Shown: positions 26,396 through 34,350, counted from the stretch's first letter. The stretch is DNA of 64,000 nt from JAGIBJ01 sp032119595 (GCA_032119595.1 JAUMBQ010000006.1:124001-188000), one strand, 5' to 3'. The notes: generated from the letters alone by a model not told the origin. Program-made: numbers and translations.

Positions 26396-26773
26396 GTGGC
26401 CCGGTGCGCGCATAAGTGGGCTCTGATCGGCGCGCACTTCGAGGTCGACCCGACGGTCCTCAAGGGCCGCGCGAAGTTCACGGCCGTGGGGTTCCTTGAA
26501 CTCGACGGGCGATTCCTCGCGGCGTTCCCGTCTGGCGCGGCGCCCTACCGATTGAGCACCGACGACCTCCCGGGCCTCCCGCAGAACCTTCAGGGCGCGG
26601 ACTTCGTCGATCCCGTCTTCGGCGTGGGCGGCACGCTGCGCATCACCAACCTGCCGATCGCCGGCGACATCGACCTAGCCAGCGCATACCTGGTTTACGG
26701 GTGGCCGGGCAACATCGCATTCGGGGGCCACGTCGACAAGGACTTCTTCGGCATCGTCGACGTGCACGCCTAG
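26396..26773 (+). CDS. hypothetical protein, possibly a truncated gene
   Basis: 125 residues from a GTG that abuts the HIRAN gene stop. Sequence is beta-rich (FTAVGFLELDGRFLAAFPSG; GGTLRITNLPIAGDID; YLVYGWPGNIAFGGHVDKDF) and begins abruptly in the middle of what looks like a repeat or propeller strand, with no signal peptide. It may be the 3' part of a larger secreted protein whose 5' part is lost. The true start is unclear. Confidence 0.45.
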   Translation: MARCAHKWALIGAHFEVDPTVLKGRAKFTAVGFLELDGRFLAAFPSGAAPYRLSTDDLPGLPQNLQGADFVDPVFGVGGTLRITNLPIAGDIDLASAYLVYGWPGNIAFGGHVDKDFFGIVDVHA

Positions 26774-26779
26774 GCGCAC

Positions 26780-26887
26780 GTGATCGGAGATCTGGACCCG
26801 GATGACCGGCGCAAGATGGACGAACTCATTGCCGACGCGCGGCAACAGCCCCAGAAGCCCGGCTCACGGACTGGTCGACTGACGTAG
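26780..26887 (+). CDS. very short ORF, 35 codons
   Basis: From a GTG at 26780 it encodes a charged peptide beginning with Asp/Arg/Lys-rich helix (DPDDRRKMDELIADA). Weak support; it may be a remnant linked to the preceding fragment. Confidence 0.25.
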   Translation: MIGDLDPDDRRKMDELIADARQQPQKPGSRTGRLT

Positions 26888-26892
26888 CCGGC

Positions 26893-27087
26893 TTACGCAG
26901 CTTGCGCGATGCGCTCGCCGGGAACGCAATCGGCAACTGCGCGACCCTGGGCGTCGTACGCGACGAGCAGCAGCCGGTCCCCCGATGCCGGGTCGTCCCG
27001 GACGATCCGGTTCATGGCGTCGTAAGCCGCGTCCTCTTGTTCGAAGGACACGACAAGGTTGCCGGTGTCGAAGATCGAGTAGGTCAC
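26893..27087 (-). CDS. small hypothetical protein
   Basis: 64 residues, ATG at 27087. Coding character is good (SIFDTGNLVVSFEQEDAAYD; AMNRIVRDDPASGDRLLLVA). No family recognised. It could be a small regulator or a chaperone-like protein; nothing nearby helps. Confidence 0.5.
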   Translation of the reverse strand: MTYSIFDTGNLVVSFEQEDAAYDAMNRIVRDDPASGDRLLLVAYDAQGRAVADCVPGERIAQAA

Positions 27088-27122
27088 AGCACGCTCATTG
27101 TAGTCGCTCGTCGCACAGGGGA

Positions 27123-27404
27123 CTAGACCCTATGAATGTCGACCACGCAGCTACGGAGGTGAGCCGGGGTGCCCCAGATCGACCAATGGCCGGGACCGCC
27201 GGTGGCATCCGTGCAGCAGATTCCGAGCCCCGGCCGGAGATCGAGCCGGAGGATGTGACTTCCGATCCGCTCGGGTCGCCGTCTTGCGAGGCGTGCGAGG
27301 CCGTCGCGGTCCTCGAAACCAGAGACGGCCATGTGGATCGCGCGGTAGACCACGAGCGACCGATCGAGCACCCTCACGGAGAACTTGTCGGGGACACCGG
27401 CCAT
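27123..27404 (-). CDS. hypothetical protein
   Basis: 93 residues from the ATG at 27404. The stretch DKFSVRVLDRSLVVYRAIHM and GGPGHWSIWGTPAHLRS look like genuine protein, and three Cys are present late (CC, C). Length and abrupt nature leave open that this is a fragment. No domain is recognised. Confidence 0.4.
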   Translation of the reverse strand: MAGVPDKFSVRVLDRSLVVYRAIHMAVSGFEDRDGLARLARRRPERIGSHILRLDLRPGLGICCTDATGGPGHWSIWGTPAHLRSCVVDIHRV

Positions 27405-27532
27405 CGAGCGCGCCGGTCTTCCATACCCTCGCCCGAGCCACAGCAGAACCAGCACCGAGGGCGCCGCTGGGCACTCTGAGTGCGCCAGACGAGTCGAGGG
27501 CCGTCCTCACTTCTTTCCCTCGAAACCCAAAG

Positions 27533-27555
27533 AACCCCCTGTTTTACAGGGGGTT
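27533..27555. terminator. hairpin downstream of tRNA-Val
   Basis: AACCCCCTG-tttta-CAGGGGGTT, just beyond the 3' end of the minus-strand tRNA at 27564; it is the natural tRNA terminator. Confidence 0.8.
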
Positions 27556-27563
27556 CCGAGTCA

Positions 27564-27635
27564 TGGGCGCGGCGGGTTTCGAACCTGCGACCTCTCGCGT
27601 GTGAAGCGAGCGCTCTCCCACTGAGCTACGCGCCC
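27564..27635 (-). tRNA. tRNA-Val, anticodon CAC
   Basis: 72 nt on the minus strand. Acceptor stem GGGCGCG/CGCGCCC is fully paired; D arm GCTC...GAGC; anticodon stem CTCGC/GCGAG with loop TTCACAC giving anticodon CAC (codon GTG); T loop TTCGAAA with T stem GCAGG/CCCGC, which has one A-C mismatch; discriminator A, no encoded CCA. It is followed by its own terminator. It marks the switch from chromosome-like to element-like DNA: the element lies on the 5' side of the tRNA, the unusual side for tRNA-targeting integrases. Confidence 0.95.
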
Positions 27636-27871
27636 TTATGTCCGCATTTCGCCCGTATTTGCTGAGGTTTCGCTCAGCAGGAGCGAGTAACGGGGCCAGT
27701 CAAATCCGGGCAAATCCGGAAGAATCCGGGCGGGTAACCGGGCAGGTGCCCGGATTGCCGCTTTGCTCCAGATCAGGCTTACGACTGACCTGCGCGGATC
27801 TTAGCGAGTGGCCCCAGACCACCGCACGCCGACCCGCGCAAGCCCATTTCTACCGTTGAGATCACCCCGGC
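27636..27871. other. 237-bp non-coding region after the tRNA
   Basis: Contains the hairpin at 27660-27679 and the 10-bp repeats at 27701-27740. No gene is seen. It is the first sequence of the lower-GC half. Confidence 0.6.
27701..27740. repeat. 10-bp tandem repeats near the element boundary
   Basis: Four consecutive 10-bp units, CAAATCCGGG, CAAATCCGGA, AGAATCCGGG and the degenerate CGGGTAACCG. A period of exactly 10 bp beside an apparent integration boundary fits protein-binding iterons or integrase arm sites. A short hairpin (TGCTGAG/CTCAGCA, 27660-27679) precedes it. Confidence 0.65.
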
Positions 27872-28378
27872 CTACGGAACCAGCGGCAGGTCGTGCAGCT
27901 CGTGCAGCCGGCGGATCTCCTCAGCCAGCTCAGCGGGCATGGTGAAGTACCTGTTGTCGCGTTCCAGGGCGACACGAACCATGGGCCAGGCTCCGTCGTA
28001 GCGGTGATTGGCTCGGTTGCCATAGGCACCCAGGGCCCCAGCCAGCGAACGCGGACTTGTCCAGCCAATCGCCTCACTGATCTCTGCAAAGGGCACCGGC
28101 TGGCCCGGCTCAGCGCGAGAAGCCACCAGCACCATGATGTTCCTGAATTTGGGCTCGGACTCCTTGTAGATCCGCTCCAGCAGCTGGACCGAAGCCAGGT
28201 GGCCAGAGTCGATTGCAGCGTCGAGCTCAGCTTGCCCCATCGGCAATGCCTCGTGCTTTGCCTCGGCATCATCGCCGTTGCCGGTGCCGACCGGCCAGCC
28301 GCTCCCATAGAGGAACTGCGCTACCTCTTCGAGCCTGTCGACCGGTACGGGGAACATTACGAAATCGTTGGCGTTCAT
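27872..28378 (-). CDS. hypothetical protein with winged-helix-like C-terminus
   Basis: 168 residues from the ATG at 28378. The second half, PVPFAEISEAIGWTSPRSLA followed by GALGAYGNRANHRYDG and WPMVRVALERDNRYFTMPAE, has an HTH-like layout seen in a family of small actinobacterial DNA-binding-type proteins of unknown function. The first half is acidic (MNANDFVMFPVPVDRLEEVA). The family cannot be named with certainty. An 18-bp palindrome lies 59 bp upstream of the start. Confidence 0.6.
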   Translation of the reverse strand: MNANDFVMFPVPVDRLEEVAQFLYGSGWPVGTGNGDDAEAKHEALPMGQAELDAAIDSGHLASVQLLERIYKESEPKFRNIMVLVASRAEPGQPVPFAEISEAIGWTSPRSLAGALGAYGNRANHRYDGAWPMVRVALERDNRYFTMPAELAEEIRRLHELHDLPLVP

Positions 28379-28436
28379 CTGATTCTTTCGGTGGTGTCGG
28401 GCGATCCCTGCGCCGCTCGGTGAAGCAACCGTAACA

Positions 28437-28454
28437 GCAATGCCCTGGCATTGC
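28437..28454. promoter_or_regulatory. 18-bp palindrome upstream of two divergent genes
   Basis: GCAATGCC-ct-GGCATTGC, perfect arms. It sits between the minus gene starting at 28378 and the plus gene starting at 28574, so it may control one or both. Confidence 0.55.
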
Positions 28455-28573
28455 AATGCGTCGCCTTAGCTTTGCCGTCGGCCGGGCTGCTCCGCTCGGA
28501 TCCCACCAAGAGCGCGCTCTATTGCCACGGTTCGCCGCACCTCCGTTGCAGTCGCGCTTCTACGATTCCCCGC

Positions 28574-28816
28574 GTGCCCTCCCCCTCGTCCAGCGCTCCA
28601 GCCGATCAGTTCGTGTTGATCCGTTCAGGAAGCGGCGAGGTCATCCCGCTGTACGACGCCACGGTGGTTCTTGTCCCCGCTGGCCACCACCCCGCCGAAG
28701 CCCTCGAGCTGTTTCGCCATCAGGTGGTGCTCGATCTCGACACCCGGACTCACGGCAAGGCTCTGCTGCGTTTTGCGCCCAACCGGCTCGAGGTCGAGCC
28801 CTTCCCCGTGGAGTAA
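28574..28816 (+). CDS. small hypothetical protein
   Basis: 80 residues from the GTG at 28574; TACGAT lies 7 bases before it. Sequence DQFVLIRSGSGEVIPLYDAT and VVLVPAGHHPAEALELFRHQ looks like a compact alpha/beta protein. No family recognised. The frame is open 41 codons further upstream but with poor coding character. Confidence 0.55.
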   Translation: MPSPSSSAPADQFVLIRSGSGEVIPLYDATVVLVPAGHHPAEALELFRHQVVLDLDTRTHGKALLRFAPNRLEVEPFPVE

Positions 28817-28887
28817 CAGGCGGCCGGCTGGTTACTCGGCCGTTCCTACCGCTTGTTTCCCGCCCTGGGCTCAGGCGCCCAGCAAAA

Positions 28888-28927
28888 CGCCCGCTGAACC
28901 CGCAAATCGGTGCGGGGTCAGCGGGCG
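28888..28927. terminator. strong hairpin terminator of the minus-strand gene at 28978
   Basis: Arms CGCCCGCTGA plus CCCGC pair with GCGGG plus TCAGCGGGCG, interrupted by one mismatch, loop AAATCGGT. On the minus strand it is followed by a TTTT tract, so it works in that direction. Confidence 0.85.
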
Positions 28928-28977
28928 ATACATACCCCTGGACCGGCAATCGCTTGGGTCCGTGGTTACCTGGGTCG

Positions 28978-29418
28978 CTACCCCTGTGGTGTGTCGGTCT
29001 GGCCCCTGAGGATCTCGCGGGTAACGATCGCCAGCTGCATCACCAGGTCCTGCTGAGCCCGACCGATCGCGAAGTACAGGTCCTGTTCGTTGGCCATGAA
29101 GGCCTCAAGCTGCTTCTCCAGCGCCAGCTCGATCAGCTCGCGGTACAAGGCTGCTTCCTCTTCAAGCGTCCAGTGCTTGCCAGTCAGCGGATACGAGCCC
29201 TGGGTCATAGCCCCGCATTTGGGGTCGAACTCGGCCGCCATTGCGTCAATCTTGGCCTCCCAGTACTCGAGACCTCTCCGGCACGCAGCCAGCCGCTGCT
29301 GAACCCACGGCGTTTGGGGACGGGTTGGCCTGGAGTACTGACGAATCGACCGCTGGTACGAGATCAACCGCTCGAGCGGGTCGTAGTCCCGGCGAACATC
29401 ACTGGGCTCGGGGCTCAT
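28978..29418 (-). CDS. hypothetical helical protein
   Basis: 146 residues from the ATG at 29418, which overlaps the stop of the upstream gene (ATGA). Highly helical and charged (EEEAALYRELIELALEKQLE; FAIGRAQQDLVMQLAIVTRE). Co-transcribed with the winged-helix gene before it and ended by a strong hairpin. Function unknown. Confidence 0.65.
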   Translation of the reverse strand: MSPEPSDVRRDYDPLERLISYQRSIRQYSRPTRPQTPWVQQRLAACRRGLEYWEAKIDAMAAEFDPKCGAMTQGSYPLTGKHWTLEEEAALYRELIELALEKQLEAFMANEQDLYFAIGRAQQDLVMQLAIVTREILRGQTDTPQG

Positions 29419-29771
29419 GCTGCCGCTCCTGCAAAACGCGCCTTCAGCTTGTTCAGCTCCAACAGACCGGCGTCGGTGATAGTCCAAAACTTGCGGCCAG
29501 TGTGCTCCTCGAAGGTCCAGCGATACACAAGGCCAGCTCTTTCGAGAGCCCCAATGCATTGCTGCCTGGTGCTCTCGGACCGCTCCAGCCCGGCCAGCTG
29601 GAAGAGCTGGAGCACTGAGAGCGCGATCACCTCCGAAGCGTCCGTCTCGGATGACGTAGGGATTGTGTGGGCGGCCAGCGTGCTCAAGATTATGAAACGC
29701 AGCTGACCCCGGCGCAGCAACTGGACCGACTGTTGGGCCGGTTCAGATGCTTGCTTGGATAGATAAGTCAT
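29415..29771 (-). CDS. winged-helix DNA-binding protein
   Basis: 118 residues from the ATG at 29771. Residues ~70-112 (RQQCIGALERAGLVYRWTFE then EHTGRKFWTITDAGLLELNK) form the recognition helix and wing of a MarR/PadR-like winged helix. The promoter has -35 TTGTAT and -10 TAGGCT 5 bases from the ATG, so the message is probably leaderless, and it carries the TGCGTACATACAAG operator motif. Candidate regulator for the element's own genes. Confidence 0.7.
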   Translation of the reverse strand: MTYLSKQASEPAQQSVQLLRRGQLRFIILSTLAAHTIPTSSETDASEVIALSVLQLFQLAGLERSESTRQQCIGALERAGLVYRWTFEEHTGRKFWTITDAGLLELNKLKARFAGAAA

Positions 29772-29805
29772 GCCTGAGCCTAAGGCAAAGCTGCGTACAT
29801 ACAAG
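29772..29805 (-). promoter_or_regulatory. promoter with GTACGCA-type operator
   Basis: Reading the minus strand: -35 TTGTAT, 16-bp spacer, -10 TAGGCT, then 5 bases to the ATG. The -35 overlaps CTTGTATGTACGCAG, nearly the same as at 63863-63877. Confidence 0.7.
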
Positions 29806-29811
29806 AGGTTT

Positions 29812-31332
29812 TTAGCCCCTGAAGGCATCTTTGATTTCGTGCTCCGCCGCCTCGATATCCATCTTCAGCTGGACCTTGTCTGGAGCCCAGCTGTAGTCGC
29901 CCACAGCCTCGATCCGCCCCTCAGAGTCTGCAAACGACTTCGCAGCCCGAACCTCGGCCTCAAAAGACTTCGCAGCAGCCAGAACCTCGGCGTCAAGTTG
30001 GGCGTCTGCCATGGTTGCGGCGCCACCGTTTGCCTTGACCCGCTGGTTCATGGCCTCGACCTGGGGGCCGTACTTCTCCCACAGCCGGCGTGCGTCTTTG
30101 ACCGCCTGCTCTCGAGCAAGTGCTTTTCGTAGTTTGGCCTGGTACTTCCGGGCCTCCTCACGCTTGATCTCCGGCGCCACCAACGGCGTGAGGAAGTTCG
30201 CTCGTTGCCACTCAGCAAGCGCCGCCTTCTCGTCTGGCGTCTTGGCAAAACAGCGCCTGAGCGTGGCTTGAAGCGTTCCAGCGCGGTTGTCCACCTCGTC
30301 GGCTCGAAGCTGGCGGACCAACCACATGATCAGCTGCTGCTCGGTCTCGAACTCGAAATAGCCAAGCTCAGCGTTGGGTTCGGCGCCAATCCCGTAGCCC
30401 GCGCTCCTGAGGGTGTTGACGATCTCTCGAAACTGGGGGCCGGTGATCGCCGGATCGAACTGGCTATAGGGCTGATCGTTCCAGGTGTTCCATGTGATGC
30501 CCTTGGCGCGCAGGTTTTTGCAGAGCATTGCGCCAGTGGTCCGACCTTTGCCGCTGGAGCGCAGCAGCTTGATGATCTCGGCCGCGATGACCACCTGGTG
30601 ATCGTCCAGCACGCCCAGACCATGAACCAACCTCTTGGCCGGCGACTTGGCAACGTAGGCTCGGCCGCCCTCCGCCTTGGACCACAAGCCCCTCAGCGGC
30701 TGGCGCATGGCGGTTGCTCGCTTGGTCAGGGAATCGCAGTAGTCCCAACCTTCTTGTTCGTCGCGCGCGATGCGGAACTTGCCGCCGATCACGACCAACG
30801 CCTTGTCGGTCTCGTAAGCCCACCGTTTGAAGAGTTTGCGCATGGCGGGTTCGGCCATGGGTCGAGGCTCCAGGCCTGCCGGAACCTTCTGGCCATTGGC
30901 TGAGCGGCTGCAGATTCCGTGCTGATCCAGCAGGTGCTGCGCCGCTTCCTTGGCCGTGTACGCCCCGCCCTCGAACACAAACATCTTCTCGAGCGCCAAG
31001 TAGCTGGCCATCAAGGGTTCGTCATTGATGGGAAGGGCGACAGCCTGAATCGGGTACTGGGTGCCGTTAGCCAACAGGTGAGTATTGAGGCTGGGGATCA
31101 GAAGCCCAGTCTTCGAGACTGCATGTAGCTTGACCAACGGTGTGCTGATGCCGGCGACGCTGAGCTTGCAAACCACGCTGGTGGGCCATTCCCCCGACTT
31201 AGGTGCAGCGGGCTTCGGGGCTACCGCTGGGCGCTTGTCAGGACCCTGGGGGCGGGTCGGGGCGTCGTGACGATCCCAGAGCGCGGGCTGGGCGTCGCTG
31301 GCTTGTACTGGCTGGAGAGATCCTCTTGACAT
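29812..31332 (-). CDS. DNA-binding replication-like protein
   Basis: 506 residues from the ATG at 31332 with an AAAGGAA ribosome site. The N-terminal ~45 residues are Pro/Ala-rich and disordered. The central part (RTTGAMLCKNLRAKGITW; FREIVNTLRSAGYGIGAEPN then AELGYFEFE) has the pattern of a winged helix of the kind 'I..LR..G..I......GY', common in replication initiators and phage replication organizers. The C-terminal 150 residues are a charged coiled coil. The gene starts beside a 43-bp inverted repeat. Replication initiation or origin binding is a hypothesis; no catalytic Rep motif is visible. Confidence 0.6.
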   Translation of the reverse strand: MSRGSLQPVQASDAQPALWDRHDAPTRPQGPDKRPAVAPKPAAPKSGEWPTSVVCKLSVAGISTPLVKLHAVSKTGLLIPSLNTHLLANGTQYPIQAVALPINDEPLMASYLALEKMFVFEGGAYTAKEAAQHLLDQHGICSRSANGQKVPAGLEPRPMAEPAMRKLFKRWAYETDKALVVIGGKFRIARDEQEGWDYCDSLTKRATAMRQPLRGLWSKAEGGRAYVAKSPAKRLVHGLGVLDDHQVVIAAEIIKLLRSSGKGRTTGAMLCKNLRAKGITWNTWNDQPYSQFDPAITGPQFREIVNTLRSAGYGIGAEPNAELGYFEFETEQQLIMWLVRQLRADEVDNRAGTLQATLRRCFAKTPDEKAALAEWQRANFLTPLVAPEIKREEARKYQAKLRKALAREQAVKDARRLWEKYGPQVEAMNQRVKANGGAATMADAQLDAEVLAAAKSFEAEVRAAKSFADSEGRIEAVGDYSWAPDKVQLKMDIEAAEHEIKDAFRG

Positions 31333-31367
31333 GGTTTGATTCCTTTGCTAATTCCAGACACAACGAG

Positions 31368-31410
31368 TTGTGCCCTGAGCTAAGTGTTGCGTACATAGCT
31401 CAGGGCACAA
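31368..31410. repeat. 43-bp inverted repeat upstream of the 506-residue gene
   Basis: 15-bp perfect arms TTGTGCCCTGAGCTA and TAGCTCAGGGCACAA around a 13-nt centre that contains GCGTACA. It overlaps the element's GTACATA operator motif at 31387-31398. Candidate operator or origin element. Confidence 0.75.
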
Positions 31411-31720
31411 GTTTGTTTGCAAAGCCAAGGCCTCTCGTGCTAATCCCAAGCCATTGCTATGCACATATGGCGCGGCTATGCTTGTCTCATCGGTTGAAAA
31501 CGAAGGCTCCGGCCGCATGTGCTTGTAGAGGGCGCTCGCAAGACCGCCGGAATGATTCCCCGGTGGTCTTGCTCGTTGTAAAGGCTGAACTACAATCAAA
31601 GAGTCGCAGCCTTAGTCGATTGGCATGTGACCCCTTTGGGCACGACGCCCCCGTTGCTCCTGCAGGACGACGGGGGCGTCTGTTCGTTCACGGGCTCCAA
31701 CAGGCGGATAGAATCGGACC
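31411..31720. other. non-coding region with two large hairpins
   Basis: 31538-31572: a 13-bp stem (GCAAGACCGCCGG with CCGGTGGTCTTGC, one G-U pair) and 9-nt loop. 31644-31680: an 11-bp stem (GACGCCCCCGT/ACGGGGGCGTC) just upstream of the promoter at 31721. No convincing gene. It could hold a structured RNA or origin. Confidence 0.55.
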
Positions 31721-32179
31721 TTGAACTGGTCCGACTACGCCACCGTGCTCCCCTCGATCGCCACCGCTGAAGGAATCAGCTACGAACGGGCCGGGACTTA
31801 TGTGGAGTGGACCACCCGGGATCTCGAACTCAGAGGCATTCCGGCTCAGGTGGCGGCCTGGGGCACCTCGCAAGAGGACCTCGACCACTGGTATTGGGAA
31901 GTCCAGCTCCGCGTCTTTGGCGATGAGTTCTACGCGCCGTCGCTGGCCGTGGAGTTGAGCTCCACCTTTTGGATCGACCGCCTGCCCGCAACCGCAGGCC
32001 GGATCCTGGTGGCCGGCGTCTGGTGTGTTGCGGACATGCTGCTACCGCCAGAAGACCCGCTCGGCCCGACCCTTCATGAGCGATTTGCAGCTCTCCAGGG
32101 CCGTCTCTCGAGCTGGGGCGACCCGGTGACCCTCACCCCGATCAAGCCGGACGCCGACGCGGATAGCATCCCGGAGTGA
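31721..32179 (+). CDS. small hypothetical protein of a recurrent element family
   Basis: 152 residues. The start is a TTG at 31721, exactly 6 bases after TAGAAT, a likely -10 box; the mRNA would be leaderless. The layout is a beta-rich N-terminal half (DHWYWEVQLRVFGDEFYAPS) then a helix with CVADMLL followed by a charged tail. The same layout is found in the proteins at 32176, 34351 and 34863. Family function unknown. The stop overlaps the next start (GTGA at 32176). Confidence 0.6.
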   Translation: MNWSDYATVLPSIATAEGISYERAGTYVEWTTRDLELRGIPAQVAAWGTSQEDLDHWYWEVQLRVFGDEFYAPSLAVELSSTFWIDRLPATAGRILVAGVWCVADMLLPPEDPLGPTLHERFAALQGRLSSWGDPVTLTPIKPDADADSIPE

Positions 32180-32565
32180 TCACCGACGCGGTCCGTTTTG
32201 CGGACATCAAAACCATCAACCTCAACCCGGGTCGGACTTGGTGCGTCGTCGTATGGGACAAGCTGGTGGCGTTCGATCGGCCGTTGCAATGCCGCTTCGA
32301 ACTGCAGGTTGCCGCCGGGTTTTGGCTGGGCGAAAAGCCGGTCGATCTGAGAATTCGCGCTTACATCAACGGACGGGCCAGCAGCGCCGATCTGACCATG
32401 ATCTCGGACGACCTGGAGGACTCTTGGGACATCTGTATTGCGCTGGCGACCGAAGCGGTTATGAGCATGCTGGAGGCGACACGGCTGGATCCTGAGCTGC
32501 CTTGGCAATACCAGGGGGCTCAGGCGATCGCCAACCGGCTCCGGGTATTTCACGGCCTCTTGTAG
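32176..32565 (+). CDS. small hypothetical protein, paralogue of 34351
   Basis: 129 residues from a GTG overlapping the previous stop, so translation is coupled. Beta strands in WDKLVAFDRPLQCRFELQVA, then ALATEAVMSMLEATRLDPEL and a final helix AQAIANRLRVF. Shared order with 34351 (ATHATLDMLQFVTHPGSEW; VVRKRLEEL). No known domain. A bidirectional terminator follows. Confidence 0.6.
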   Translation: MITDAVRFADIKTINLNPGRTWCVVVWDKLVAFDRPLQCRFELQVAAGFWLGEKPVDLRIRAYINGRASSADLTMISDDLEDSWDICIALATEAVMSMLEATRLDPELPWQYQGAQAIANRLRVFHGLL

Positions 32566-32663
32566 CCAAGCATGGCTAACAACGCTGTTCCTACGCAACG
32601 CCTATGCAAGCCACAGAAGCTGATGTACATTGACTGAAGAGCTAACTGGCGTTTGTTCTATGG

Positions 32664-32694
32664 AAGCCCCGGGTGGAGTAAATCCCCGGGGCTT
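32664..32694. terminator. bidirectional hairpin between convergent genes
   Basis: AAGCCCCGGG pairs with CCCGGGGCTT; loop of about 11 nt. Followed by TTTCTTGTT on the plus strand. Confidence 0.8.
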
Positions 32695-32734
32695 TCTTGT
32701 TGCCGTCGCCAGACGCTCCTCAAGTTGCACGTAG

Positions 32735-33727
32735 CTAAGCGGTAGGGCTTGATGCTTCCCACTCAGCGACCTCTTCGGGGCTGTACAGGCCGGTGAGCAT
32801 CATGGCTTCCATGTAGTCCGGATCAAGCTCAGCTCTGGCTCGGTCTTCCAGTTCCCGCTCGGCCATGCGCTGCTCAGATGCGACCCGCTCAGCTGCTCGA
32901 CGGGGAGCGTCGGCTGCTTGCGCTGCCTGGAACCGTTCCCACACGCCCTCGCAGTGCCGCTCGCGCGCTCTTCCAAGACGTTCTCCAACCGGGACCAGCT
33001 GCAGCTTGATGATCCACAGCGGCACCTTTCCAGCGGCCGGCTTCAGAGACGCGATACCGAAGCCGGCCTCTGCCAGATTCTCGAGGTGGGTCATCAGCGT
33101 GTCGCGGCTCAGACCCACCAGCGCTGAAAGCTGAGCGCGGGTCATGACCACCTCGCCATGCTCGTCAGCTGCCAGCGACAAACGAACCAGAGCCATTTCA
33201 GCCGCCGGTCCGATCGTGGAGATCTGGCGGGCCAGTCGTTCGAGCTGCTTCGGGGCCTCGTTCCAAGCCGGCTTGGAAGCGCGGCCAATGGATTCCGGAA
33301 CCAAGACCCACCAGCGGTAGGGCGCGTATTGCGGCTTCGGCATCGTCTCGCTGCCGAGATTCACGCGGCGAAGGTCCGACCGATCGATCAAACCGCGTGC
33401 CTCGAGACTGTCAGCAGCCCGGCGCAGCTGGGCGTTGCTTGCCTTGGCCTCTGGAGGCGCCTTGCAGGCCCCTGGGCGCTGTCGGCCGATCGAGAGGGCC
33501 AGGGAGTCGAACGAGGTCACGAGGCCCTTGTAGTGGCCGACCCACTGGCGACCGCGAAACGCAAGCGTCAGCAACAGGCTGTGCTCGATCGGGGTGAGTC
33601 TTTCGGTTCGCATGGCCTGCATGTAGCGGGTGGATCGAAGCGCTCGGGCTGAACGAGATGGAGTCTTGTGTGTCGGGGATACACCTACAGAGGTGCTGCT
33701 TCCCGACGACGGGGAGCTAACTGGCAT
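32735..33727 (-). CDS. winged-helix DNA-binding protein, replication or regulation
   Basis: 330 residues from the ATG at 33727, 5 bases after TATCAT and with -35 TTGCTG 16 bases further. The N-terminal 40 residues are Ser/Pro-rich. SIGRQRPGACKAP and LRRAADSLEARGLIDRSDLR form one winged helix; MTRAQLSALVGLSRDTLMTH with LENLAEAGFGI is a second. The acidic C-terminal tail is helical (RMAERELEDRARAELDPDY). Tandem winged helices are typical of plasmid replication or partition-type DNA-binding proteins and of large regulators. Beside a 50-bp inverted repeat with an AT-rich flank. Confidence 0.65.
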   Translation of the reverse strand: MPVSSPSSGSSTSVGVSPTHKTPSRSARALRSTRYMQAMRTERLTPIEHSLLLTLAFRGRQWVGHYKGLVTSFDSLALSIGRQRPGACKAPPEAKASNAQLRRAADSLEARGLIDRSDLRRVNLGSETMPKPQYAPYRWWVLVPESIGRASKPAWNEAPKQLERLARQISTIGPAAEMALVRLSLAADEHGEVVMTRAQLSALVGLSRDTLMTHLENLAEAGFGIASLKPAAGKVPLWIIKLQLVPVGERLGRARERHCEGVWERFQAAQAADAPRRAAERVASEQRMAERELEDRARAELDPDYMEAMMLTGLYSPEEVAEWEASSPTA

Positions 33728-33778
33728 ACCTAATGATACGCCCTTGTCAGTATTCAGCAACGGTTTAGGTTGTTGCCG

Positions 33779-33828
33779 GCGCTCTAAATCTGCAGGCGAT
33801 ACAAGCCGGTGCTGCAGAATTAGAGCGC
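33779..33828. repeat. 50-bp inverted repeat followed by an AT-rich tract
   Basis: Outer arms GCGCTCTAA/TTAGAGCGC, inner CTGCAG repeated on both sides, 16-nt centre. Next to it lies TATATATAAGAG (33830-33841). It occupies the promoter region of the 330-residue winged-helix gene. Candidate replication origin or autoregulatory operator. Confidence 0.65.
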
Positions 33829-34350
33829 GTATATATAAGAGCCAATCTTTGGGACTTCCTGAGATCGCTTTCGCCTCGGCCTTGGTAAGCCTCAGACCAA
33901 CTGGACCATAGATGCGAACCCCAATGCAAGCCGAGCTACCCAACTTGCAAATTGCGAAGTCATGGCTCTGAAGTGTTGGAGCTTGCAGGGGACGCGGCTG
34001 GCGCCGCTGTGTCCCCGACCTCCGCTGCGCTACGGCCGACGCCACTGTTCTCAGTTCTCCGGGATCAACTGAACCTCCAGCCAAGGGCCCAGTTCCTCGT
34101 GGTTGCCCGGGCTACCACACGGATCTGAACCCGGGGCTGGGAATCAAGATCACCCCCTGACCCGGGAACAGGCCCAGCTTGCTGGGTCGAGGCTGGGTGG
34201 TCCAGGAGGGCGCAGCCGGAAGGCGCCCTCCCTACGCCGCTCTCGAAGCGTCGCGACCATGGTGCTGGACCTCTGCCCCTGAACCACAATCACGGGAGCG
34301 ATTGGCCCAGACACTGGCCTAAGCACCTGTAGGCCCGATAAAATCAGAAG
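33829..34350. other. 522-bp region without a confident gene
   Basis: Contains the AT-rich tract at 33830-33841 and a 9-bp GC hairpin at 34205-34231 (GGAGGGCGC/GCGCCCTCC). Several overlapping frames are open but lack coding character. Confidence 0.5.
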
